From Schleiferiaceae bacterium (GTDB taxonomy: Bacteria > Bacteroidota > Bacteroidia > Flavobacteriales > Schleiferiaceae): 41,678 nucleotides of DNA. Position numbers and translations under genes: made by a program. This document shows, piece by piece, positions 25,885 through 33,656 of the stretch (position 1 is its first letter; each line of letters starts with the position of its first letter). A model generated the notes under the pieces. The model saw nothing but the letters and a program-made list of their open reading frames with translations, was not told the DNA's origin and ran no database searches. The stretch covers positions 1-41,678 of the forward strand of contig JAQWXR010000025.1 in the NCBI GenBank assembly GCA_029254375.1, read 5' to 3'.

Positions 25885-26524
25885 GGTAAATGAGTCAGAA
25901 ACGGCCAAACGTCTAGCCGAATTATTACTGCAAATTAAGGCGATTGAACTGCGCCCAGAAAAACCCTTTACCTGGGCTTCAGGCATCTTGTCTCCAATTT
26001 ATTGTGATAATCGGGTGATCCTTTCTCATCCTACCGTCCGCACCTATGTGCGCGAGGAGATGGCCCAAAGCATCAGAACTCACTACCCTACGGTCGAGGT
26101 GATCGCAGGGGTGGCTACAGGGGCTATCGCGCTGGCTGCCTTGGTCGCTCAGGAACTGAACTTGCCCATGGTCTATGTACGTGCTTCCGCGAAAGGGCAT
26201 GGACGCCAGAATCTTATTGAAGGTCAATTAGCCAAAAATGCCCGTGTCGTTGTTATTGAAGACCTCGTCTCCACGGGCATGAGCTCTCTTCAGGCGGTCG
26301 ACTCCTTGCGCCAATCCGGCGCAAATATCTTGGGCATGGGCGCCATCTTCACGTATGGTTTTCAAAACGCCTTGGATGCCTTCAGTCAAAAAGATTGCCC
26401 GCTTTTCACCTTGAGCGACTATGCGCATTTGCTCCAAGTAGCAGAAAGGCGCAACACCCTCAATGCTGAGGAGGCTATCGCCCTAAGCCAATGGCGTCAA
26501 GAGCCCGAAAACTGGGGTAAATAA
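25883..26524 (+). CDS. pyrE: Orotate phosphoribosyltransferase
   Basis: 213 residues. It makes orotidine 5'-phosphate from orotate and PRPP in pyrimidine synthesis. Diagnostic parts are the N-terminal LLQIKAIELRPEKPFTWASG-type orotate region (FTWASGILSPIYCDNR), the flexible loop VRASAKGHGRQNLIEG, and the PRPP-binding loop VVVIEDLVSTGMSS (about 122-135). Length is normal for the family. A -7 box lies 4 bases upstream of the ATG, so the mRNA is probably leaderless. It converges on the biotin ligase gene with 15 bases between stops and no visible terminator. Confidence 0.95.
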   Translation: MVNESETAKRLAELLLQIKAIELRPEKPFTWASGILSPIYCDNRVILSHPTVRTYVREEMAQSIRTHYPTVEVIAGVATGAIALAALVAQELNLPMVYVRASAKGHGRQNLIEGQLAKNARVVVIEDLVSTGMSSLQAVDSLRQSGANILGMGAIFTYGFQNALDAFSQKDCPLFTLSDYAHLLQVAERRNTLNAEEAIALSQWRQEPENWGK

Positions 26525-26539
26525 AACCAAATAGAGGGC

Positions 26540-27262
26540 TCAAGTACGTCCAGATGGATTCTCAGGAATCCAACTGATTTCCCCGTGGTGAAACCACGCA
26601 CATGATCCGTCGGGGGTTTTTAACCCAAGCCGACCAAAGGAGTCCACTCCCACACATTCGAGGTGAAGCAACTCCCCTGTATCCGCCCTCTTCCATTGGC
26701 CTTTGCCACGGTGCACTAACAAGGCATTAAATCGCTCTTGAGTAGCTGCAGGGACTGCATTCATGGCCTCCACCCAAGCCTTGAGGACCAAATTTCTGAT
26801 TTCTTCTACATCCAGTCCGTCTCCAAGGTAGGCAAAGCCTGCAGGGGCGGCGGTAATATTCACGCCGATGCTCCCAATATACCTGCGGCATTTTTTTCCT
26901 TCCCATATCGCTTCGGTTAAGATACCGGCCAATTTCCTACCATTCATGAAAACATCGTTTGGCCATTTAATACCTAGGCCTTCTTTGGCATAGGGCGCCA
27001 ATTCCTCACACAGCACAATCACGGTAGCTAAATGACGTGCCATGAGTTCATCGGCAGACCAATTCAACGCCGGACTGACCAAGGTGCAAAGCAAGGCATG
27101 GCCGGGTTCATTCCGCCAAGAATTCGCACTCTGTCCGCGCCCTTCCGACTGGTTGTCTGCCGTAATGGCAGTCCACTGATAGAGGTCTAAAGATTTTTCC
27201 TCGCGCTTAGCAAAGGAATGCGTGGAGTCTATCTCCTTGTAATGCAGGCGCTTGATGTACAT
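26540..27262 (-). CDS. birA: Biotin--[acetyl-CoA-carboxylase] ligase (BirA without HTH)
   Basis: 240 residues. It attaches biotin to the lysine of BCCP through biotinyl-AMP. The catalytic domain is complete, with GRGQ (41-44, usually GRGR), KWPND (99-103) and GRKLAGILTEA (108-117) visible. A short SH3-like C-terminal domain follows (LECVGVDSFGRLGL). There is no N-terminal helix-turn-helix, so unlike E. coli BirA it should not act as a repressor. It diverges from rsfS across a 126-base gap in which I see no convincing promoter. In other flavobacteria I remember pyrE and birA flanking an SRPBCC-family gene; it is absent here. Confidence 0.92.
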   Translation of the reverse strand: MYIKRLHYKEIDSTHSFAKREEKSLDLYQWTAITADNQSEGRGQSANSWRNEPGHALLCTLVSPALNWSADELMARHLATVIVLCEELAPYAKEGLGIKWPNDVFMNGRKLAGILTEAIWEGKKCRRYIGSIGVNITAAPAGFAYLGDGLDVEEIRNLVLKAWVEAMNAVPAATQERFNALLVHRGKGQWKRADTGELLHLECVGVDSFGRLGLKTPDGSCAWFHHGEISWIPENPSGRT

Positions 27263-27388
27263 TTGGGGGCAATTTCGGTAAAAAAAATTTCCTTCGGGAC
27301 CTCAGGTAGATCGAAGAGAACCTGGATGGCATCTTTGTTGTTTAGTTAATTGTCCATCAAAACCGCCCACAAAAGGCGAATTCCTTGA

Positions 27389-27745
27389 ATGAAAAACGCA
27401 TTCCCTCCCTTAGTTCTTGAAACCTTAGAAGGCATTTCTGATGTAAAAGGCGAAAATACAGTCGTTTTAGACTTGAAGCATCTTGAAAATGCGGTCTGCG
27501 ACTACTTCATCATCACAGAAGCCCAATCAACTACCCAGGTTTCTGCTTTGGCAGGTTCCGTGGAGAAACGCTTGCGTCAACAATGCGAAGAGCGTCCGTG
27601 GCATATCGAGGGAGCTCAAGAATCCGAATGGATTTTAATGGACTATGTCCACGTAGTGGTTCATGTTTTCCAGCGTGAGGCCCGCGAATTTTATGACATT
27701 GAAGGATTATGGGGTGATGCCCACATTACTGCGATCCCAAGCTGA
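27389..27745 (+). CDS. rsfS: Ribosome silencing factor RsfS
   Basis: 118 residues. It binds ribosomal protein L14 and blocks joining of the subunits when nutrients are short. The RsfS/Iojap fold is shown by DLKHLENAVCDYFIITEAQSTTQVSALA and, near the end, WILMDYVHVVVHVFQREAREFYDIEGLWGDA. Family length is about 110-125. It is the first gene of the rsfS-ftsH-LUD-cdsA-psd run and lies 11 bases ahead of ftsH. An upstream CATCTTTG (27330-27337) is a weak -7 candidate. Confidence 0.94.
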   Translation: MKNAFPPLVLETLEGISDVKGENTVVLDLKHLENAVCDYFIITEAQSTTQVSALAGSVEKRLRQQCEERPWHIEGAQESEWILMDYVHVVVHVFQREAREFYDIEGLWGDAHITAIPS

Positions 27746-27756
27746 TATCTAAAACG

Positions 27757-29877
27757 ATGAGTCAAAAACCTCCCCAGAAAAAAGGCAACATGCCCAAATT
27801 CAGTTTGAGCTGGATCTACCTTGCCGTTTTCGGCGGTCTGTTGGCATTACAGTTTGTTTCGGCCAATTACAGTTCGACGGCACAAGAGTCTAACTTCAAT
27901 GATTTGACCAGCAAGGTTCAGTCAGGCCATGTTGTCAAAGTTAAGGTGGTCAATAAAAAAGATGTTTACCTCTACATCCAGGCCGACACCCTTGCAAAGA
28001 ATGAGGACTATAAGGACTTAGCTACCTCCGGATTCAACGAAACCCCGAATAGTGGCCCGCATTTCCATTTTGAGATGCCCGCCGATATTTTCAATGAGAA
28101 TCTCAACCAGTTTTATGCGAGTCATCCAGAGTGGGTTGCACAAAATGGCCAAATGAACGTGGAGTATAAGGACGAACCGAACTATTGGACGGAGATCCTT
28201 TCATGGATTATTCCTTTTGCTCTTATCGCTTTTTTCTGGTTCTTCATGATGCGTCGAATGGGTGGCGGAGGCAGTGGTGGTCCCGGTGGCCAACTCTTCA
28301 ACATTGGAAAATCTCGCGCCCAAGTTTTTGATGCGGACGCTGAAGTGCGCGTCACCTTCAAAAATGTCGCTGGCATGGAAGGCGCCAAAGACGAGGTTCT
28401 CGAAGTCGTTGACTTCCTGAAGAACCCGAATAAATACACCAATCTAGGCGGCAAAATTCCAAAAGGCGTATTGCTAAGTGGCCCTCCCGGAACGGGAAAA
28501 ACCCTTTTGGCAAAGGCTGTCGCAGGCGAAGCTAAAGTCCCGTTCTTCTCATTAAGTGGTTCCGATTTTGTCGAAATGTTTGTCGGCGTGGGCGCTAGCC
28601 GCGTGCGAGACCTTTTCAAGCAAGCCAAGGAGAAGTCCCCAGCCATCATCTTCATTGATGAAATTGATGCCATCGGTCGCGCCCGCGGCAAAAATGCCTT
28701 TGGCGGTGGTAATGATGAACGAGAGAATACCCTGAACCAGCTCCTTACCGAGATGGATGGCTTCGGCACGAATGAGCATGTCATTGTGATGGCTGCAACC
28801 AACCGGGCAGACATTTTGGACCGCGCTCTCATCCGCGCAGGACGATTTGACCGGGTGATCTATGTGGACCTTCCCGAATTAAATGAGCGAAAGGAAATTT
28901 TCGAAGTTCACTTGAAGCCCCTCAAACTGGGTGAAGATGTGGGTGTCGAGTTTCTGGCCAGTCAAACCCCGGGATTTTCTGGGGCAGATATCGCCAATGT
29001 GTGCAACGAGGCCGCTCTCGTAGCCGCCCGTAAGGACAAGCAAGCGGTAGAAAAACAAGACTTTTTGGACGCCGTAGACCGCATTATCGGAGGTCTTGAA
29101 AAGAAAAATAAGATCATCACTCCGGAAGAGAAGAAAGTCATTGCCTACCATGAAGCAGGTCACGCCACAGTGAGTTGGTTGCTCGAACATGCCTTTCCTC
29201 TTGTGAAAGTGACCATTGTTCCCCGCGGACGCTCCTTGGGTGCGGCTTGGTACCTCCCCGAAGAGCGCCAATTAAACTCTACCGAGCAAATGCTCGACGA
29301 AATGTGCGCCACCATGGGCGGTCGTGCTGCTGAGGAGGTAATGTTTGGTCGAATCACCACCGGGGCTTTGAGTGACCTTGAAAAGGTGACCAAACAAGCC
29401 CGCGCGATGGTGACCATTTATGGTCTCAACGAAAAGTTGGGTAATATCACCTACTACGATTCAAGTGGCCAGAATGAATACCAGTTTGACAAACCCTACA
29501 GCGAGAAAACCGCTCAACTTATTGATGAAGAAATTTCCATCATCATTGAGGGTCAGTACGAGCGCGCTAAGCAGATTTTGCGCGACAACAAGGACAAGTT
29601 GAGCGCACTCGCCGAAGAACTCCTTAAGCACGAAGTTATTTTCAAAGAAAATTTGGAAGGAATTTTTGGCAAACGTCCTTGGCTCACCTCCGCGGAAAAA
29701 GTTGAATCGGCACTAGATACTGCCAAAGAAAACGAGCTAAACGTCCACGAAGAGATATCGGTTGATATCTCTTTGGATCGTGAAACAGAGGCCATACAGG
29801 CCGATGACTCAGACATCGCGAGCATGGATCAAAAATTGACTGAAGAGAATCCAGAAAGCCCACAAGGAAACGACTAA
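27757..29877 (+). CDS. ftsH: ATP-dependent zinc metalloprotease FtsH
   Basis: 706 residues. It is a membrane-anchored hexameric AAA protease that degrades misassembled membrane proteins and short-lived regulators. The N-terminus has a first membrane helix (about 14-36), a periplasmic domain of some 100 residues longer than in E. coli, and a second helix around 147-167, followed by a glycine-rich linker ([10 protein letters not shown]). The AAA module has Walker A GPPGTGKT (242-249), Walker [12 protein letters not shown] and the second region of homology [20 protein letters not shown]. The zinc site is HEAGH (465-469). The C-terminal tail is acidic. Neighbours rsfS upstream and LUD downstream are close (11 and 33 bases). 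Confidence 0.97.
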   Translation: MSQKPPQKKGNMPKFSLSWIYLAVFGGLLALQFVSANYSSTAQESNFNDLTSKVQSGHVVKVKVVNKKDVYLYIQADTLAKNEDYKDLATSGFNETPNSGPHFHFEMPADIFNENLNQFYASHPEWVAQNGQMNVEYKDEPNYWTEILSWIIPFALIAFFWFFMMRRMGGGGSGGPGGQLFNIGKSRAQVFDADAEVRVTFKNVAGMEGAKDEVLEVVDFLKNPNKYTNLGGKIPKGVLLSGPPGTGKTLLAKAVAGEAKVPFFSLSGSDFVEMFVGVGASRVRDLFKQAKEKSPAIIFIDEIDAIGRARGKNAFGGGNDERENTLNQLLTEMDGFGTNEHVIVMAATNRADILDRALIRAGRFDRVIYVDLPELNERKEIFEVHLKPLKLGEDVGVEFLASQTPGFSGADIANVCNEAALVAARKDKQAVEKQDFLDAVDRIIGGLEKKNKIITPEEKKVIAYHEAGHATVSWLLEHAFPLVKVTIVPRGRSLGAAWYLPEERQLNSTEQMLDEMCATMGGRAAEEVMFGRITTGALSDLEKVTKQARAMVTIYGLNEKLGNITYYDSSGQNEYQFDKPYSEKTAQLIDEEISIIIEGQYERAKQILRDNKDKLSALAEELLKHEVIFKENLEGIFGKRPWLTSAEKVESALDTAKENELNVHEEISVDISLDRETEAIQADDSDIASMDQKLTEENPESPQGND

Positions 29878-29910
29878 GAATCACTAATTTTCCGTGGAAT
29901 TTTAGGACCT

Positions 29911-30543
29911 ATGGCTGGACTCTTCGGAAAAATTCTTTCTATTCTAAGTGGGGCCCCAGAACATTCTGTTTCTGAGGGACATGAGAGCACGGGGAAATAT
30001 CTTGCCAAGGCAGATGATCCAGTGGACTTGTTGTTCGTTAAAAAGTTTACGGATGGCGGAGGGCTCTTTATCTATTGCGGAAGCCCTGAAGAAGTCCTGA
30101 CCAACCTGAGCGCCGCCGCCAAAGAATGCGGGCAGAGTCAGTTTTTTGTTCCTGAAACTGGGTTGATACCATGGTTCCAAGAGGCAGGATTGACCGTCAT
30201 CAAGGACAATCCTTTAGAAGTTTCCGCGATGGCTTCCAGCTGCCATGCCGCCATTGCCCAAACTGGTGGAATTATGATTTCTGATTTGCAAACGGCTGGC
30301 TTAAAGTTTGCCCAACTGCCGAGCATTCACATTGTTTTTGCACGCGTCTCTCAGGTTGTCAATAGCCTTTCCGATGGCATGGCTGCGATCAATAAATCGC
30401 ATCGAGAGCAGCGTCCGCGTGCCATTATCACCTTGAAAGGGAAATTGGACGAAAGCGTCATGCAAGCCAAAGTAGACCCAAATAAAGGGCGTCATCTGTA
30501 CTTATTCCTCTTGGAGGATCATCTATTTTCTGAACAAGCATGA
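29911..30543 (+). CDS. LUD-domain protein (LutC/YkgG-like), role unknown
   Basis: 210 residues. The LUD fold is recognised from the central VPETGLIPWFQEAG, the AIAQTGGIMISDLQTAG block and SIHIVFARVSQVVNSL, which match the LutC/YkgG family used in lactate oxidation complexes. But LutA and LutB partners are absent and the neighbours are ftsH and cdsA, so a role in lactate use is not supported. This lone LUD protein between ftsH and cdsA recurs in Bacteroidota as far as I remember. It lacks a signal peptide. The last bases overlap the cdsA start (ATGA), implying translational coupling. Confidence 0.85.
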   Translation: MAGLFGKILSILSGAPEHSVSEGHESTGKYLAKADDPVDLLFVKKFTDGGGLFIYCGSPEEVLTNLSAAAKECGQSQFFVPETGLIPWFQEAGLTVIKDNPLEVSAMASSCHAAIAQTGGIMISDLQTAGLKFAQLPSIHIVFARVSQVVNSLSDGMAAINKSHREQRPRAIITLKGKLDESVMQAKVDPNKGRHLYLFLLEDHLFSEQA

Positions 30544-31196
30544 TGCAGCGGAGCCTCTGGGGGGCGGTGTACGCCTTAGCCATCTTTTGGATTTGCAATG
30601 GCAGACCTTGGTCTCCCTACCTCCTTGGCCTTCCATTGCTCGGAGTGGCATGGGAATTTTTGCACATGAACAAGCTCACGATACAACAACGCGGATTAGG
30701 CCTGTCCTACACCCTTCTGGCAGGATGGTCTACCTACCGAATCATTACTACCTGGACCGACACCAGCGGCTTCATTCTTTTCTCTGCCTTTCTCTTGATT
30801 TGGCTCAGCGACTCCATGGCCTATGTCGGAGGACGACTCATGGGCAGGACCCCTTTAGCGCCATCCCTTTCGCCCAAAAAAACCTGGGAAGGAGCAATCT
30901 CCGGGGCCATTTTCACACTACTTCTTGGTTCGGCCTATTTAGTCCAAATGGATGGGCCCATTTCCTCCTTCCTAAAGCCGGGTACGTGGCCGAATTACGC
31001 CTGGCTTATGCCGCTTGTGGTGATGGTTACGGCGCCAGTAGGAGACCTCGTGGGTTCCAAGTTTAAGCGCTTAGCCGAAATCAAGGATTCCGGTGTCTTT
31101 CTCCCGGGCCACGGAGGCTTCTTGGACCGATTCGACAGCTATTTACTGACCATCATCGTAGTCGCCCTATTCCAATCTTATATACTCATCGCATGA
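30540..31196 (+). CDS. cdsA: Phosphatidate cytidylyltransferase
   Basis: 218 residues. It makes CDP-diacylglycerol from phosphatidate and CTP at the inner membrane. The family signature is complete at about 173-200: SKFKRLAEIKDSGVFLPGHG, then GFLDRFDS. Residues 88-118 (WLSDSMAYVGGRLMG and SPKKTWEG) form the other conserved part. It is shorter than the 260-280 residue enzymes I know, with fewer N-terminal helices, but the catalytic C-terminal half is intact. Start and stop overlap the LUD and psd genes by 4 bases each (ATGA), so the three are coupled. Product flows to phosphatidylserine and then to Psd. Confidence 0.93.
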   Translation: MMQRSLWGAVYALAIFWICNGRPWSPYLLGLPLLGVAWEFLHMNKLTIQQRGLGLSYTLLAGWSTYRIITTWTDTSGFILFSAFLLIWLSDSMAYVGGRLMGRTPLAPSLSPKKTWEGAISGAIFTLLLGSAYLVQMDGPISSFLKPGTWPNYAWLMPLVVMVTAPVGDLVGSKFKRLAEIKDSGVFLPGHGGFLDRFDSYLLTIIVVALFQSYILIA

Positions 31197-31855
31197 TTCA
31201 CCGCGAAGGACGCAGTTCCCTCTTTATCGCCCTTATAGTTCTGGGCCTCCCCTACATCGCTTTAGATCAGTGGGTTCAAATCCATTGGTTGACTCAGTCC
31301 TACTTGGTTTTTGCACTGGTCATCTACCTGCTGGTTTTGCAGTTTTTCCGCAATCCAGCGAGAAATACAGTAGCCGCTTCGGGTGAGGTGATTGCGCCTG
31401 CCGATGGAAAAGTGGTACTCATAGAGGAAATTGAAGAAACAGAGTGTTTTCATGACCAGCGCAAGATGATTTCCATCTTCATGTCGCCTTTAAATGTCCA
31501 TGTCAATCGCATACCCATCGCTGGCAAAGTGACTTATGCGAAGTACCATCCTGGAAAATACCTTGTAGCGTGGCACCCGAAAAGCTCAACCCTGAATGAA
31601 CGCACCACTGTCGTTGTGGAAGATACAGCAACAGGCCCAGTGCTCTTCCGTCAGATTGCAGGCGCCGTGGCGCGCCGTATCGCGCTCTATTGCCAACCCG
31701 GACAAGTATACCAAGCAGGGGATGAATTTGGATTTATTCGCTTCGGCTCACGGATGGATATCTATTTACCCTTGGATGCCGAGGTCTGTGTTAAGATTGG
31801 CGATAAACCGACAGGAGGCGAGACAGTCATCGCCCGCATTCCTTCCCGCGCCTAA
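31193..31855 (+). CDS. psd: Phosphatidylserine decarboxylase proenzyme
   Basis: 220 residues, the short (type II) form. It decarboxylates phosphatidylserine to phosphatidylethanolamine using a pyruvoyl group made by self-cleavage. Two N-terminal hydrophobic stretches anchor it. VIAPADGKVVLIEE and IFMSPLNVHVNRIPIAG are the conserved catalytic regions. The cleavage site is F184-G185-S186 (RFGSRMDIYLP), so Ser186 would become the pyruvoyl residue and leave a 35-residue alpha chain. cdsA directly upstream fits the same pathway; the intervening enzyme, phosphatidylserine synthase, is not in the window. A hairpin with T-run follows the stop. Confidence 0.94.
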   Translation: MIHREGRSSLFIALIVLGLPYIALDQWVQIHWLTQSYLVFALVIYLLVLQFFRNPARNTVAASGEVIAPADGKVVLIEEIEETECFHDQRKMISIFMSPLNVHVNRIPIAGKVTYAKYHPGKYLVAWHPKSSTLNERTTVVVEDTATGPVLFRQIAGAVARRIALYCQPGQVYQAGDEFGFIRFGSRMDIYLPLDAEVCVKIGDKPTGGETVIARIPSRA

Positions 31856-31862
31856 GGATTTG

Positions 31863-31894
31863 GCCTCACGCCGAGGCAGCCTTTTACATTTTTT
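31863..31894 (+). terminator. Candidate terminator after psd
   Basis: GCCTC, loop ACGCC, GAGGC form a 5-bp stem 8 bases after the psd stop, followed within a few bases by TTTT and then TTTTTT. It overlaps the end of convergent cmk. The stem is short, so confidence is moderate. Confidence 0.4.
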
Positions 31895-32558
31895 CCTTCG
31901 CCCAGTCCCATGCGGTCTGAAAAACCTCATCGGGGCTGATATGTGAATTGTCGAGATCGCGCGCATCAACCGCTTTAAGCAGAGGGGAGTCTACGCGCGC
32001 TTGGTCTTCGGCATCACGCTGCAATAAATTACTCTTTACTTCGGCCAGGCTTACGGTATAGTCCCCTTTTGAACGCAATTCTGCGAGTCGACGCTCTGCA
32101 CGAATATCTGCATCGGCGGTCATAAAAATCTTCAGTTCGGCCTTCGGGAAAACTATTGTGCCTATATCACGGCCATCCATCACCAAATTTTGGCCTAATC
32201 CCATGCGTTGTTGCTGGGCAACCAATTGACGACGAACAGCTGGAATCGATGACACTCTGGAGACGATGCGGTTGATTTCCATGGTTCGAATCTCGGCTTC
32301 CACCAATTCCCCATTGAGAACGGCCAAGTTTTCACCATGTTCACCCCGCCGAAAGCCCAAGGTCAACTCGGGAAGATGCCCCATTAATGCGTCTTCATCT
32401 AGGACTCCTGCGTGCACGAGGCCCTCTCGAACGGCGGTTAGTGCCACCATTCGGTACATGGCCCCCGTATCCACATAAATAAAATCTAGAGCTGTCGCCA
32501 ATCGTTTGGCAACAGTACTCTTTCCGGTCGAAGAAAATCCATCAATGGCAATAATCAT
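31884..32558 (-). CDS. cmk: Cytidylate kinase
   Basis: 224 residues. It phosphorylates CMP and dCMP with ATP. The P-loop is GFSSTGKST (7-15). YVDTGAMYRMVAL, GRDIGTIVFPKAELKIFMTA and RRLAELRSKGDY match the CMP-binding and lid regions. It is the last gene of the minus-strand run from rpmE and follows porQ by 9 bases. The porQ-cmk pair is a frequent neighbourhood in Bacteroidota, as I recall. Cytoplasmic enzyme. Confidence 0.95.
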   Translation of the reverse strand: MIIAIDGFSSTGKSTVAKRLATALDFIYVDTGAMYRMVALTAVREGLVHAGVLDEDALMGHLPELTLGFRRGEHGENLAVLNGELVEAEIRTMEINRIVSRVSSIPAVRRQLVAQQQRMGLGQNLVMDGRDIGTIVFPKAELKIFMTADADIRAERRLAELRSKGDYTVSLAEVKSNLLQRDAEDQARVDSPLLKAVDARDLDNSHISPDEVFQTAWDWAKEKM

Positions 32559-32567
32559 GGGGACGGG

Positions 32568-33647
32568 CTAAAAGCGTCGAACGACGGTAAATTGACTTAA
32601 ACGACCTGCCACATGGTAGACGGCTGATCCATATTGGAAGGCCATTTTGCGAGTCTGAAAACTGAAGCCAAAACTAAGACCTGGATTGCTTCGCCGGCTC
32701 GGCAATCGCATTTCCATTTGTCGTCGGATATTGTAGCCCACTTGAATGAAGATTCGTCCGCCTAATTGCGCCTCCACACTGGGATGAAGGTGACGCAGGG
32801 CATTATTCCATACCGAGATTTGACCCAGTGTAATTACTCCACTCAAGGGATCCTTTGTGATCAACTGTGGGTCTGTGTAGCGCAGATCCCACGTTTCAAG
32901 ATGGCTGTACGTAAGGTTCCATCGAAAAGGCGCATGGCGAAGTTTTTGAGAAATAAGCACTTGAACATCCAATGGGAGCGCTTCAGGGCTTCCTGTAAAA
33001 TATTCGAAGCTGCGGCCCGCATTGCGCAGGACAAGGCCTAGAGTGCTTCGGCCCGAATCGGCCGTCCAGAGTAGGCCTGCATCTAAGGCTAGTGCTTGCG
33101 CCGTGTATGGGCCATAGGTCATCATCGACCATTTACCTCCTATTCCCGCTGTCAAAGACTTCCAATGTGCCGAACTCGCCACGCGTGGACTCACGTAGCC
33201 CGCCGTAAACGTTCCAATTAGCTCTCCAGCGGCATCTCGCTCTTCCAATGCCCCTGTGGTCCCATAATCTGCCCCGATGGCAAAAGCCCATTTCGGAGCA
33301 CCTCCTAATCGCCATCCTCGCTGCGCATCGCGCGTCAGCAAGGCATTTAACGCCTCATCTGCTTTATGGCCCAAGGATAGACCATAGCTGAGGGACGAAG
33401 TTCGAAAACCTCCAAGAGATGACTGAGAGCTTAGACTTAGTTCTCCTCGATGTTCACGCTGAAGAAGCGCCGGGTTAAATGCCGAAAATCCCACATCGCC
33501 TGGATGGGCCAGCGCATCCCATCCCAAGCCAACAAGACGCGCCGAGCCTCCTTGCGACAAGTGAGCCCAAGAACTTTGGGCGGCTTCCTGAGCATGGCCG
33601 ACAGACCAAGCCAAGAGGGAGATAAAAAGGGCAATATGTCGAATCAC
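32568..33647 (-). CDS. porQ: Type IX secretion system protein PorQ
   Basis: 359 residues. It has a Sec signal peptide ending near VGHAQ (about residue 20) and then an outer-membrane-type sequence of alternating strands. It begins with WAHLSQGGSARLVGLGWDAL and contains FNPALL, which resembles the start of PorQ/PorV-like barrels. The protein ends in an aromatic residue (VVRRF), as outer membrane beta-barrels usually do. PorQ works with PorU, PorV and PorZ in the attachment complex that releases T9SS cargo at the cell surface. It sits between lon and cmk, with 9-base gaps on both sides. A T9SS-sorted protein is encoded at 21410-23191. Confidence 0.85.
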   Translation of the reverse strand: MIRHIALFISLLAWSVGHAQEAAQSSWAHLSQGGSARLVGLGWDALAHPGDVGFSAFNPALLQREHRGELSLSSQSSLGGFRTSSLSYGLSLGHKADEALNALLTRDAQRGWRLGGAPKWAFAIGADYGTTGALEERDAAGELIGTFTAGYVSPRVASSAHWKSLTAGIGGKWSMMTYGPYTAQALALDAGLLWTADSGRSTLGLVLRNAGRSFEYFTGSPEALPLDVQVLISQKLRHAPFRWNLTYSHLETWDLRYTDPQLITKDPLSGVITLGQISVWNNALRHLHPSVEAQLGGRIFIQVGYNIRRQMEMRLPSRRSNPGLSFGFSFQTRKMAFQYGSAVYHVAGRLSQFTVVRRF

Positions 33648-33656
33648 ACGGGGAAT

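Noticed and set aside
27263-27388. CATCTTTG at 27330-27337 as the rsfS promoter in the 126-base birA/rsfS gap
   Set aside because: First base deviates from the consensus, no -33 element, 51 bases from the start; kept only as a weak possibility. Nothing else was recognised in this gap.
29885-29892. TAATTTTC as an internal promoter before the LUD gene
   Set aside because: One mismatch at a site where chance matches are likely; the gene looks operon-borne behind ftsH.
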